64,000 bases of DNA from Pleurostoma richardsiae. Its lineage: Eukaryota > Ascomycota > Sordariomycetes > Calosphaeriales > Pleurostomataceae. Positions 46,796 through 58,403 of this stretch are shown piece by piece. Below the pieces are notes generated by a model. The model was given only the letters and a program-made list of their open reading frames with translations, was not told where the DNA came from and made no database searches. The stretch lies in the NCBI GenBank assembly GCA_030052745.1, contig JANBVO010000011.1, positions 248,001 through 312,000 on the forward strand, given 5' to 3'. Within the stretch, counting starts at the first letter, position 1. Every line of letters starts with the position of its first letter. Made by a program: the position numbers and the translations under genes.

Positions 46796-49023
46796 ATGCT
46801 GGCCTCGCGATTCTCCAGAGCTGTAAGCTGGCCCGACCTCAGTTCCATCTCTGCACCCATCTCGGCCTGTCCGCGTTGGAGTTTGTGCTAACACTATGAA
46901 GCTTCCCCGGGCAACCTCCGCAGCCTCGCGCTCGGCAGGTATCCTGCGCAAGACTGCCACGCCAGCTTTTGCTCGGTTCCAGTCAACAGATGAGAAGGTG
47001 AAGGGCTCTGTGATCGGTATCGATCTCGGTAAGTAATGAGCGCTGTCTCGACTGTCCCTCGGCCACCTCGGCATTAACTGACATCTGCTTCCCTTCAGGT
47101 ACTACCAACTCTGCTGTTGCCATCATGGAGGGCAAGATCCCCAAGATCATCGAGAACTCAGAAGGTAAGATGCTCCGATAGCTCGCGTCGCCTGAGCTAG
47201 AACTGACTTCCTCTCAAGGTGCGCGGACGACGCCCTCAGTAGTTGCTTTTGCCGAGGATGGTGAGCGCCTGGTCGGTGTCGCTGCCAAGCGACAGGCTGT
47301 TGTCAACCCCGAGAACACCCTCTTTGCCACCAAGCGGTTGATCGGACGGAAGTTCACCGACCCCGAGGTCCAGAGAGATATCAAGGAGGTGCCCTACAAG
47401 ATCGTCCAGCACACCAACGGCGACGCCTGGGTTGAGGCGAGAGGCCAGAAGTACTCGCCATCGCAGATTGGTGGCTTCGTCCTCGGAAAGATGAAGGAGA
47501 CGGCTGAGGCTTATCTGAGCAAGCCTGTCAAGAACGCCGTTGTCACTGTCCCTGCCTACTTCAACGACTCCCAACGTCAGGCCACCAAGGATGCTGGTCA
47601 GATTGCCGGCCTGAACGTTCTCCGTGTCGTCAACGAGCCCACTGCTGCTGCTCTCGCATACGGTCTGGAGAAGGAGGCTGACCGCGTCATTGCCGTCTAC
47701 GATCTTGGCGGTGGTACTTTCGATATTTCCGTCCTGGAGATCCAGAACGGTGTCTTCGAGGTCAAGTCTACCAACGGTGACACTCACCTGGGTGGTGAGG
47801 ACTTTGACATCCGCCTGGTGCGCCACATGGTTGAGGACTTCAAGAAGACCTCTGGTATCGATCTGTCGGGTGACCGGATGGCCATCCAAAGAATCCGTGA
47901 GGCCGCTGAGAAGGCCAAGATCGAGCTCTCCTCGTCCCTCCAGACCGACATCAACCTGCCCTTCATCACTGCTGACGCTTCTGGCCCCAAGCACATCAAC
48001 CTGAAGCTCACGCGCGCTCAGCTAGAGAAGATGGTTGACCCGCTTATCACCCAGACGATTAACCCTGTTCGCAAGGCCCTCAAGGATGCGAACCTGCAGG
48101 CGAAGGACATCCAGGAGGTCATCCTCGTCGGTGGTATGACCCGTATGCCCAAGGTTGCCGAGTCCGTCCGGTCCATCTTCGGTCGTGACCCGGCCAAGTC
48201 GGTCAACCCCGACGAGGCTGTTGCCATCGGTGCTGCTATCCAGGGTGCAGTTCTCTCTGGCGAAGTCAAGGATCTTCTGCTCCTTGACGTTACTCCCCTC
48301 TCCCTGGGTATCGAGACCCTCGGCGGTGTCTTCACTCGTCTGATCAACCGCAACACCACTATCCCCACCAAAAAGTCGCAGGTCTTCTCAACTGCCGCTG
48401 ACTTCCAGACTGCCGTCGAGATCAAGGTCTACCAGGGTGAGCGTGAGCTCGTCAAGGACAACAAGCTGCTCGGAAACTTCCAGCTCGTTGGCATCCCCCC
48501 TGCCCACCGTGGTGTCCCCCAGATTGAGGTCACCTTCGACATTGACGCCGACTCTATCGTCCATGTCCACGCCAAGGACAAGTCCACCAACAAGGACCAG
48601 TCTATCACCATCGCTTCCGGATCCGGTCTGTCTGAGTCTGAGATCGAGCAGATGGTGAACGACTCCGAGAAGTATGCCGAGCAGGACAAGGAGAGGAAGG
48701 CTGCCATTGAGGCCGCCAACCGGGCTGACAGCGTCCTTAACGATACCGAGAAGGCGCTGAACGAGTTCGCCGACCGCCTGGACAAGTCCGAGGCTGACCA
48801 GATCCGTGAGAAGATCACCTCACTCCGGGAGTTCGTCTCCAAGAGCCAGGCTGGCGAGGGCACCGCCACTGCCGACGAGATCAAGGAGAAGACCGACGAG
48901 CTCCAGGTTGCCAGCCTGAACCTCTTCGACAAGATGCACAAGGCTCGCGCCGAGTCTGGCGAGGCCTCGGGCAGCTCCGAGGGCGCTGCGGAAGGAGAGA
49001 AGAAGGATGAGAACAAGCCGTAA
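46796..49023 (+). CDS. ssc1: Mitochondrial Hsp70 (Ssc1)
   Basis: Four exons (46796-46822, 46902-47028, 47099-47164, 47219-49023) give 674 residues. Ssc1 is the ATP-driven matrix chaperone and the motor of protein import with Tim44, Pam16/18 and the exchange factor Mge1. The leader ([20 protein letters not shown]) is a typical presequence. ATPase signatures are intact: [29 protein letters not shown] and [10 protein letters not shown]. The linker motif [16 protein letters not shown] leads into the substrate-binding domain and a helical lid with an acidic, Gly/Ser-rich tail. Codon choice is strongly biased toward C-ending codons, as in highly expressed fungal genes. The first exon has only nine codons. 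It faces hsp10 tail to tail. Confidence 0.98.
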
Positions 49024-49951
49024 AGCTCTTGATTTTGCATCGACTCTTCTTATACCCCATCACTGTTTGTTGGCCCGAGTAGCGCGGAGCACCACTGCAT
49101 AGATGCACTTCTCTTAACACTGTATTTACCATTGTACTCATACTCCTCCCTCTTACCGCGGCTACTCCCAGGCCCCGTGTTTCACCTTACCTCTACCACA
49201 TGTCTGTCTAATAATGCAAACGGGAGGAATCGGCGTTCAGAGAATCCAAAAATCTTTTTGCGTTTCAAGGCGAGGCCCTCACCTGGTTCTGGATGACGCT
49301 ACGGCATGGCAAAGGGGGGAAATCGGATTTTGGACTGCATGTATGTACATGTAGATGTTGCGAGATAGATGAAGTCGACATCCCCCCTCATACATTGTCC
49401 TCCTCTGTGACGTAGTGAAATATTGAGTTCCGCTGTGATACGTTTCGAAAGTGCTAGATGCGCGCAACGCTCAGCTTTTATTACTCTGGCGAGTGTGCAT
49501 GTCATTAGTAAAGAGTCGGCCCAACGGACTTGAGGACTTCGCAGATGGCAACTGGAGCAGCCAGACCTGGAGAACGATGGTTCTTCTAGGGGCCTGAAAG
49601 ACCATCATACGTGACGAGCATACATAGCACAGGACGCGGAAGCAATCAGTTCGAGAAGCCTGTGGTGCCGACGATGCCGCCGTGAGAATTGAGTGGAGAT
49701 GTATCGTATCATCTTCTCCTCCCACAGCAATCCTCTAGACGAGCCATATGTGGAAAGGGAATTATGCTATCCGTGGTTACGCCTACATACACACACTCTC
49801 TCTCAGACACGCACACTGTGTTCCATCTCATATGCAAAGGACAAGCCCCCCTACCCGCTCAAGATGCCGTCCCCGGTTGCTTTTTTGGTACATGGTCTAT
49901 GGTACAGTCTTCTGCTTCTCTCGGTCGTTCAACAGTCGTGGGTATCTATTT
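49024..49951. other. Intergenic, 0.93 kb, between convergent hsp70 and hsp10
   Basis: This joins the 3' flanks of the two mitochondrial chaperone genes. It has a CA/CT-rich tract (ACACACTCTCTCTCAGACACGCAC) near 49791-49814, described here as a short dinucleotide-rich run. No gene or RNA was recognised. Confidence 0.5.
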
Positions 49952-50606
49952 TCACTCCCTGATCTTGGCCAGGATCCTGCGAGGAGAAATTGTCAGCATC
50001 TTGCCGCCAGGGCGACTCTGTGGTTCAGAAGCAAAAGCCTGAGGTGGATTGGCACTTACTCGCTGTCCCGGAACAGATGGAACTCCTCCTCGCCGACCTT
50101 CACGGGAGAGCCGCCGTACTATAGTCACTGTCAGCCACATGTCACACATTGAGATCTCCCATTCCTCTCCTATCAAGCTCTGCCGGAAGACCCGGCTTGG
50201 GACCCAACCTGCGCGGCCAGGAGGGAACCGATGAGAAAAGCCTTACCTGAGGGATCAGCACCCGGTCACCAGCCTGGACGCCCATGGGCAGGCGCTTGCC
50301 GTCCTTGTCGAGGCCGCCGGGGCCGACGGCCAGGACCTTGGCCTCGTTGAGCTCCTTGACGCTAGACTCGGGCAGGAAGATGCCGGAGGCGGTCTTGGCC
50401 TCGGCCTTGACGCGCTGGACCAGGACGCGATCCAGCAGCGGCACGAGGGACTTGATCGATCGGAGGGTGGTGGTGGCCTGTAGAGCAGCAGAGGTCAGCC
50501 ATGTCGGCTATTTCCAATTTTGCCAATTGTCTCGCGGATGAGGTGGTGTTCAAGAAGCTAGCTACAGGCCTAGCTAGCTCGACAGGAAAGAGGGAGCGCT
50601 CACCAT
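49952..50606 (-). CDS. hsp10: Mitochondrial Hsp10 (GroES family)
   Basis: Four exons (50606-50604, 50477-50247, 50118-50060, 49976-49952) give 105 residues. Hsp10 is the lid of the Hsp60 folding chamber in the matrix. Family signatures are LLDRVLVQRVKAEAKTASGI, the mobile loop FLPESSVKELNEAKV, VLAVGPG and the roof-to-base segment GDRVLIPQYGG, ending EILAKIRE. The first exon is just the start codon ATG followed directly by a GTGAGC donor; the second begins ATTTLRSIKSL. This model is chosen because no ATG in frame exists before the V-P-L-L-D-R core, and the join restores the normal N-terminus. A heat-shock element lies 111 bases upstream. Confidence 0.96.
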
Positions 50607-51406
50607 TTCTGTAGATGTGCTTGGGGAGCTGTCGCGAGGGCAGTGCAGGTAACGGATTGGCTGGTGAGAGAGGTGCGGTAGCAACAACGAGTTCGAGCAG
50701 AGAGCTTGTTTGGTGTTTCTGGAAGACCCGGGGGAAGGTTAATTATTCTAGCGCCTATCGTCGGCGAGCTTCCAAGAGCATCTAGAAGATCAGCAATTTT
50801 TTCGAAGGCTCTCGGAGCGCCGTATTTTCCGCTACCGGGCTCTGCCCTGCTAGGTGTAAAGTCCCCCCAAGTCCCCACTCCGCCGGCAACCGGGGAACAG
50901 CGCCCAGCGCTGCAACAAGGAATCACCCGCGTGGGAGACAGGGAGGAGCTCTGCGAATGCCGAGGTATTACGAGATTCGTCCGGTTACCCGTCGCGATGC
51001 AGCCGGCAGGACCACGCATGCAGCATGCACAAGTGATGCTACTCCCTAGAGCCTCATAGTATGAACGAGAATGCATTGTATTCAGATTTGTAGGTACGCT
51101 ATCAGGCATCTGCACCTGCACCTATCCACATTGCCAGTATATGCCAGTAAAAAGCGCACAGGTAGCCGAAGACAGCAATGTCATGTAGCACGCTCGTGAG
51201 GCCGATCCAAATGCACACTTTCTATCCACGTAAGCCGTCGCTGCCGACCGTGAGGCTGCAGAGCCTCTTGTCCCATCTTTCAGGTCCCTTTCCAAGTTGC
51301 GCCGGACACCGCGAAGAACCCGTCTCTTATGACAAGAGCATAGTCTATCCCCAAATTCTCCGTCGTCGCCAACAGGCTCGTCTATTCTTTCCCAGCCTGG
51401 TCGCGT
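50607..51406. other. Intergenic, 0.8 kb
   Basis: This is the hsp10 promoter side and the 3' flank of the kinase gene, both on the minus strand. Besides the heat-shock element nothing specific is recognised. Open frames on either strand look like chance. Confidence 0.5.
50717..50724 (-). promoter_or_regulatory. Candidate heat-shock element upstream of hsp10
   Basis: TTCTGGAA on the plus strand (TTCCAGAA on the gene strand) is a perfect tail-to-tail dimer of the nGAAn heat-shock unit. It lies 111 bases before the hsp10 start codon, where Hsf1 sites are expected. Third units in the correct 5-base register are not evident, so binding strength is unclear. Confidence 0.4.
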
Positions 51407-53930
51407 CTATTTCTGCTGTGGCGGTGAGGGCGGTTCCAAAATGTGTTTATGATCATCAGCGTTGATGACCTTTCCTGGCCCGACCTGCCTGCAGATGACA
51501 GTGTTGGCCACCCATCCGTCCTCGACGATCTCGGGCATCTTCGCGCGCTTCTTGGGGTCGATTTCCAGCATCCGTCCTATAATATGACGGCTTTCCCGGG
51601 GCAGCAGTCGGAGTATCCTCCACGGGCCCCTGATAACCTCCTTCTTTTCCCCGACATGGCCGTCGGTCTTGGCGCCCTCTGCCGAACCATGAAGCTTGTC
51701 CGACTCGTTCTTGGGGTGGAAAGCCTGAAGCTTTTGATCCTCGAAGATGTCCCGCTGGGGAATCTCCGTCAGAGCAGTTGTCGACTTGGCCGGCGGCAGG
51801 GCTAGCTTTCTCGGATCGTGTCCCGGGGTCGGGTCCGCAGCGAACAACTTGAAAGAGTTGTCCGTCAGTCGGGGAACCTTCCAGGGGAACCTCCGCAGCG
51901 TCATGCAGCAGTAAATGATCGCCAGCGACCAGATATCGACCCCTGTGGGCTCGTACTTCCTCTCATCGTACACCTCGGGGGCGAGGTATGGGTCTGATCC
52001 AACGATTCCTGTTCTTTATGTTAACAACTCTTCGCTCAATGTGCCATCTTCGAAATGGAAATGCTCACCTGAAGCAAGAACGATGTTGCTCTCGAAAGGG
52101 TACTTAAAGACGTGGGCACTTCCGAAGTCGATAATCTTCATGATGCCATGCTCGTTGACTACAACGTTGTCGAGCTTCAGGTCTCGGTGCGCCAGGCCCA
52201 TGCTATGCAGGTACGTGACTCCACTGAGTATCTGAAGGAAACAGCAGGTGACCTCTTCTCTCGACATTTTGCCGGTCATGACAATAGCAAAAAGGTCGAA
52301 GGGGGCGTACTCCATGACCTCGTACCACTTTCCCTTTTCTTGCACAATATCCAGCGTTTCAATGATGTTCCCGTGGTGTAACGACGAGCCAATGCAGTAC
52401 TCGGCCGTCAACTTCTTCACATATTCCTTCTCCGTCTCATACGAATGTCGGGGTCGGAATTCCTTGACCGCGAAGACAGTGCCGTCCTCGCTTCGCTTCA
52501 TAAGCCTTACAGACCCACCAGCGCCGGAACCCAAAACCCGGCCCAGCTTCCCGTACTTCGATGTCAAACTGTGGTCATCGGCAAAGGGAATCTGCACCGA
52601 AGATCGGGAGCTCGGCGGTGTCCTCACGCCGGACCTGACCGAGGATGCCGGAGAAGCAGCTCGCTTCATCTTGTTATGGGCACCAACTTTGAAGAACCGC
52701 TTGAGATCGGCCATGGACCCCGACGGCCGACTGTGTCCCAAGTCATCCTGGAGGTCGCCATTCCTACCCCTGGGCACTAGCAGACCGGAATGGCGCTTAT
52801 CCGACCGATCTTTAGGAAGATTGAGGGTCGACGCGCTCGGAGAGACTTTCCCCTTCTTGCGGCTGAAGACGAAACGAGGCTCGATAGTCCCTTGGGGTTG
52901 TCGCTTAGTGGCAGCGTAGGGGTCGTTGACGTCGCCGGCAGGGGTAAACGGACGACTGTAGAAGGCAGCGGCCCTAGATGGACTAGATTCTCTGGACACC
53001 GGCTGCGAACCGGCCCCTCCGGGACCAATGGAAAACAGGCCCCTTCTATGGTCAGAGGTCCGTGGCCCTCCGCTTTCCCCCGAAGCCGGGCGCCTCGGAA
53101 CTTCTTCGGAAGAACCGGGTCGGCGGATCATCTTTCGTGCAGACGACGGAGGAGACGGGGACGTCTCCTGAGCCGACTCTTGAGCCGACTCCTGAGTGGA
53201 TTCCTGCGTGGACTCCTGTGTGGACTCCTGTGGCGTAATGATGTCCCGGCCACTGGCATGCCTGCCGTGGCTGCGCGCGAGTGTTATCTGCTTAGATTCC
53301 CCCTCGGCGCTGTCGGTTCCGGAAGGTGTCAGAGGCGGAGAATGCATCTCCGGGCCCTTCGGATCCAGAAGAGGTGAATGCCGGCTGCTGGAGCTTCGTG
53401 TCTGCTGTCGGCTCGGATCTCTCGACGACTCGTCCTCGTGGGAGCCCACTCTTGAGGCAGGTAGTGAAAAGGGCTCAAAAGAGAAAATGTTCATGCGCCG
53501 CTCCTGCAGGTGTGTTCCTTGGAGCGATTTCGAAAGCGCTCTCAGTTGCTCGGGCGTAACCTCGGTGACGTCTTGAGAGTCCTGGCTTTGACTCTCCTCT
53601 GTCGTGGACGGCATGCTGCTAGTGAAGGTGGCCTCGGGAGCGATCTCTTGCACCGTAGACTTGAACCGGACGGCAAGGCCGTCATTGTCGCGAGCATCGG
53701 TTGTCTCGGCTGCCGGAGGATTGGGCGCACGAGGCGTCTCTTCTATAGTTCGAGCACACTCAGTCAGCATATGGCAACCACCAGGCTCAAGCCGAGCAAT
53801 TGAGCTGACAAGGTGGGGTACGGCAAAACAGAAGGGAAAGCGCCAGCAGATAAGCAGCGAAAGAGGGGCATTGCTCACCTTTTTGCAGGTCCGGCAGGTC
53901 CTGCTTCGTTTCCTGTGGTGTTTCTGCCAT
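51407..53930 (-). CDS. Ser/Thr protein kinase of the Hal/Hrk1 type
   Basis: Three exons (53930-53879, 53742-52069, 52008-51407) give 775 residues. The first 410 residues are Ser/Pro-rich and disordered, with a QES(T/A) tetrapeptide repeated five times. The kinase domain starts at about 415: Gly loop [10 protein letters not shown] (422-431), Lys in FAVKEF (about 444), HRDLKLDN (536-543), DFGSA (556-560) and [20 protein letters not shown] on the last exon. The domain carries an insert after the activation segment, and the tail [10 protein letters not shown] is typical of yeast Hrk1/Hal4/Hal5-like kinases, which control plasma-membrane ion transporters such as H+-ATPase and K+ uptake. The last intron falls between the activation loop and the APE motif. 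The role here is inferred from family; the exact orthologue is not assigned. Confidence 0.94.
53167..53226 (-). repeat. Coding minisatellite, 12-base unit
   Basis: Five degenerate 12-base units sit in the kinase gene and encode QES(T/A) repeats in the disordered N-terminal half. Plus-strand units read CCTGAGCCGACT through CCTGTGTGGACT. Whole-codon length keeps the frame, so copy number could vary between strains. Confidence 0.75.
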
Positions 53931-55972
53931 GGCTACTTAATCATGGAGTGAAGCAGCGTTGAGCTCTGGTGGTGGTGGAGGAGCAAAGTTAGGCAGAACC
54001 GAGGAAAAGAATTATGGATATGACGGGTCTGGAAAAGACGGGACGCCAAAGAATCGAAGGGATGGGCCGGATGGGGATGGTGAAAAGCGAGCGGGCGCCC
54101 GATGATGGAAAAGAAAGATCGTGGTGGGGCAAGCACTGGGACGGCCGGAGGGCCACGGTACCAGGGGGTACAAGGGAACCCCGCGGTTGCGCGCGGGAAG
54201 CCGAAGTATCGCCTAGGTTTTAGAGTTTTCGGAGTCGGCGGGATGGCTTGTTCGGCTTTCACCCTTGGTCGAGAGGCCCCAGATCACGGAATTTTTCACT
54301 GCATTGGCCCGTCCACGCCGGATATCCAGCGCGGCACAGATTGCGGCCCATACGTGCCTTATCTGCACATGCAACCCATGAATGACACGTTGAGGTGTGG
54401 TCCCTGATTCAGCAGCCTCAGAGAGCGTCTCAACTCTGACGAGCGGCTGGGGGGAAAAGGTGCCACCTGTTCGTCCCATCCCCAACGGTGAGAACCATCC
54501 AAGACATCGCGGCTTGCATTATGTCACCGCTCGCACGTTGGCCACGTTGTCCCATGATGTCTTGCCGGTCTTGGAAGCGAGGAGTCATGATTACGCCGAG
54601 CGATGCGCTACCGGCTGCAGTGAAGATAAAGGGCCGGGCACAGTTGTGACAAACACTCAATGCGTACTAGCAGGAAGTACCTGGCCGCTAGCTTGTTTCC
54701 ATCTCGCCGGTATACCGAGAATGTTAGCACGCAAGTTGACATTGCTATCAGGCATGCTCCGAAGACTCTGGGACCAACAGCTTCCGTAGCTTCCCTAGGT
54801 CAGACTGCATGCCCACTCCGTACATGTGATCCAACCTGTTTTGCGACGCTGTGATACAGGGTTTCTAAGTGTAACGAAGTTGTTGGGTCGCTACGGTGTG
54901 TACGCGGCTACCCTGTGTCCAGATCTTACTCGCTGTATTTACACCATCTGCTACTCCTTGTGCGTACCTGTCAGGGGTCGTCGAGGATTTGCGCCAGTCA
55001 TCGACATCATCGACCCCACGCCATGCTATCTAGCATCGCTCCACCAACCTTAATGGAAAAGGCATGGCTTGTGTTGCGCGTACTTACAGATTACACCGAA
55101 TATCTACAGTATTACATGTTACCTCACATTGCGCACACGCATTCTGCGCCTCGAAGCAGTCATGGAGTAAGAAGTACATCTCCGGTATTCGCTCGTGGCC
55201 CCTAACTCCTTGCACTATGCAGTTGTCGGAAGCGTTCGTCTACTATTGTCGTGCGTTTAGCGGACACCTTACCTGTACAGGTACACCGATACAGTATCAG
55301 TCGTTTAGGACCCAACATATTATAAAAATGGAACCACCAGGGCGATAACAGGGCACTCCCCAGTGGAACCTACGCGTGTGCGATTACCTACCCGTCACGG
55401 AAGCTCTAAGGGGCAGTTCCACAAGGCCACAGCATGTTCAGACCCGCCAGGAGGGAGTGCCGAACTTGCTTGACAGAACGGAGGCTGTCATTGTCATGGT
55501 CTCCACGGCGCGTATGGTGTGACAACTTGGATCCAACATACCTTTCTCCAGGGGGTAGCTTCTTGCCCCTGGATGAACTATCCACATTCCCATTCCCGAC
55601 TCCCGGCATTGGTACCGGTCTACCCCTGCTGTCCGAACCGCAACCCCGGGTGTTGATGTGTAGATTGTCGGTGAACAAGGGTGGAATTCTGTACGCCCAG
55701 ACCCGAATTAGTTGACATCCGTCAAGGATATCTCCATGCCTATGAAGTGTGATTTAATGACGTTCAGCAGACTGGCTTCGAATATGATTGTAATTCGGTC
55801 CAGAAGTAGCTGGTATCAGACCTCGAGCTGCACGTAGGTCAGCTGGCAAATATGTACATTGAGGATGGGTACAGTATTGATACACGGAAGAGGCCTCTCC
55901 TCTCCCCAATATAGCCCCTGGCTTTCACCCCCCGAGTCCGATAACCTCCGACGTTCCCCGAGCCAGCGCCCA
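53931..55972. other. Intergenic, 2.0 kb
   Basis: This lies upstream of the kinase gene and downstream of the uL11m gene. It has many short GTACCTG/CAGGTAC-type words (for example 55260-55290) and no recognised protein or RNA. It is one of the longest gene-free stretches in the right half. Confidence 0.5.
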
Positions 55973-56544
55973 TCATGCCACTACATCAAGCCCTATCGAC
56001 TTCGCCTGGTAGATGATTGACTTGCAGAGTCCTTCTAATGAAAGGCCGGATAGCCGGAGCTCGGTCTGCTTGATCTTCGCGATCTCGTATACGTGTTTGA
56101 GGCTCACGGTCCCCACGACCTCCTTGCCCGGATTGCTCGCTCCCTTCCGCTTCCCCTTCTTGCCTACCGGCACCGCAGCGGCATTCAGGAGGAGCCACGA
56201 CGTCTGCGGCGTCCGTACGTCGAAGTAGAATGTCCGGTCGGGTCGCACAATTACTCGTACAGGCATCGGGGTTCCGGGGTTGATGTGAGCGGTTCGCGCG
56301 TTGAACTCCTGAAGGGCATGGTTAGCATGCGAGAGACTGATCTAGGGAAGTCGACCGCGGTAGATGCAAATATCAGGCCTTTTGGCTGCCAGTTTGGCAA
56401 TAAACTTACCTTGCAGAAGTCCATGGACTTAACTCCCTTGCTGCCGAGAGCTGGACCGACAGGAGGGCTCGGACTGGCCTGGCCGGCGCCGACAATAAGC
56501 TTGACGACCTGATCGGCCAGAGCGCCACCGCGCGCCTTCGACAT
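55973..56544 (-). CDS. mrpl19: Mitochondrial ribosomal protein uL11m
   Basis: Two exons (56544-56410, 56308-55973) give 156 residues. uL11 sits at the GTPase-associated centre of the large subunit and contacts elongation factors; this is the bacterial-type protein used in mitochondria. The N-terminal domain has the glycine/proline signature [20 protein letters not shown] and [16 protein letters not shown]. The C-terminal RNA-binding domain contains [16 protein letters not shown] and ends KSIGLDVVA. There is no long presequence, as in fungal homologues. Its start lies 539 bases from the divergent svf1 start. Confidence 0.95.
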
Positions 56545-57083
56545 CTTGTGAAGCTGCTGTGGATGCGCGCAAAACAGAACGGGAGCAGCGAAAGTGTTCT
56601 GTGGTGATCGATCGCGCCGTAACCGCACAAGCATCCAATGCTGGGGAAGAGAAGCAAGAAGCTCGAAAATTTAGGAGTAACAAGCCACACTGCGGGTCCC
56701 GGCAGATGCAGATGGGAGAGCATCAGCCACAGGACCCCTTGCACGTAAGGATCTTGGCGCTTTTCCGTTTACGTACACGACTTCGCAGGCTATCGAGTAA
56801 CAAGCCACTGTGGGTGCCTGCCGAGAGCAGCGCTTGGGTGACAAATGGTGCTAGTGATGTCAGATCTGGGTGATTCCAGCCACACTTTCCACTTTGTCGA
56901 CCCCTCGTGGTCTGGCTCTTACACAGGCACGCCAGGCACTGACTGGGTTCTTAAAGCGGTGAGGTCGGGTCGTCCGCGAAACTTTTCGCTTCTTCACATT
57001 TTGAAGACCCTCAAAAGACTTGCCTGTTCACGTCGCCTATATCGTATCTCTCCTCTTGTTCATTTGCGCTACCACCGGCCGCC
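56545..57083. promoter_or_regulatory. Shared divergent promoter of uL11m and svf1
   Basis: These 539 bases separate two divergent start codons. A direct repeat GTAACAAGCCAC occurs at 56679-56690 and 56798-56809, one copy on each half. No known factor site can be claimed. Confidence 0.45.
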
Positions 57084-58403
57084 ATGTTCAGATGGGCGCA
57101 GCAGCAGTAAGCACAGCTTTTCCACTGAGAGCAGCACGTGGGGTCACCGAGGCTAATCCCCCAAGCAAAGGCTGGCCAATGTGGCCGGCACCAAGGAGCC
57201 TATCTATGGCCCTTCGGCGATCAAGTCAGTCGCCGAGGAGGCCAAGGAGACGCCGTACACTGAGCTCACCCGGGACGATCTCAAATGGGAGGTGCTAGAC
57301 CAGACGAGCGTCGAGACGCAGACCTTCTACCTGATGGCAGATAACGGCAACGTCGCCTTCCTGCAGGTCATCTACAGTAACGTGGTGTAGGATATTTCCA
57401 GCCTGAGATTCTGAGGCGGGTTATGTCTGGCTAACACCGCGTGAAGCGGCCTGCATATCACCTGCCAGTTCAATTCGAAGATCTTTGCCAACGGCTCGAA
57501 GCCGCAAATCTGGTGCTCCAACCCGTTGTCGGATCACGACTTCAGCGAGGACAAGGCGAGCTTCTACGCCACCGACCTTGCGCTGGAGCTTTCTGAGGAC
57601 GGAAATGAGTACAGCATCAAGTCGATGACAGACGAGAGGTCAGTGGTGAACGTCAAGGTCAAGCGGATAGCACCGGGAGTCGTGGCAGGCAAGGACGGAA
57701 GGACCCTCTTCGGCACCGACCTCACGCAGCCCTGGGGATCCATGCGACACGCCTTTTGGCCGCGGTGTGTGGCCGAGGGCACAATCACGACACCCGACGG
57801 ACCCATCGATTTCAAGGGCCGAGCCATGTTCGTGCAGGCTCTGCAGGGCATGAAGCCCCACCATGCGGCGGCGACGTGGAACTTCGCCAATTTTCAGGGT
57901 CCGGAGCATTCGGCAGTCATGATGGAATTCACGACTCCGCCCTCATATGGATCCACCCTCGTCAATGTCGGCGTTATTGCCACGGACGGCGAGATCATTG
58001 TTGCTGGTGTGGACGGCAGTGTGACGCACATCAAGGCGAAGGACGACCCGGACAACGACTGGCCGGAGCCGGAGCTGGCCAAATACGTCTGGAGCGGAAA
58101 GACGAAGGACGGCAAGACGGTCGAGGCGGTTATTGATGGAGAGCTGGGGGAGCGTACTGACAGGGTAGACGTCATGGCCGAGGTTCCCGGCTTCGTCAAG
58201 CAGATTGTGGCCGGTGCAGTTGGTACTAAGCCGTACATCTATCAGGTTCGTACGTCCTGCTGCATGCGCTTGATGCTCGATTGCTGACACGTAGCCAGTA
58301 CCTGCCTCGGGGGAAGCAGACCCTGAAGCTGAAGGCCGGCGACAGCCCCGAGGTGAGCGAAGAGGGCATCCTCTTCGCGGAAGCGACCTTCATCTCAGAG
58401 TAG
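57084..58403 (+). CDS. svf1: Svf1-like survival factor
   Basis: Four exons (57084-57106, 57171-57386, 57447-58245, 58299-58403) give 380 residues. Svf1 is a lipocalin-like protein needed for survival under oxidative and cold stress, and in yeast it promotes non-vesicular ceramide transport from ER to Golgi. The N-terminus [20 protein letters not shown] includes the amphipathic helix used for membrane binding and the conserved GTKEPIYG. Other conserved parts are [51 protein letters not shown] and [13 protein letters not shown]. The second donor (GTGTAG at 57387) is unusual but gives the only in-phase join to [10 protein letters not shown]. The first exon has 23 bases. Confidence 0.95.
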
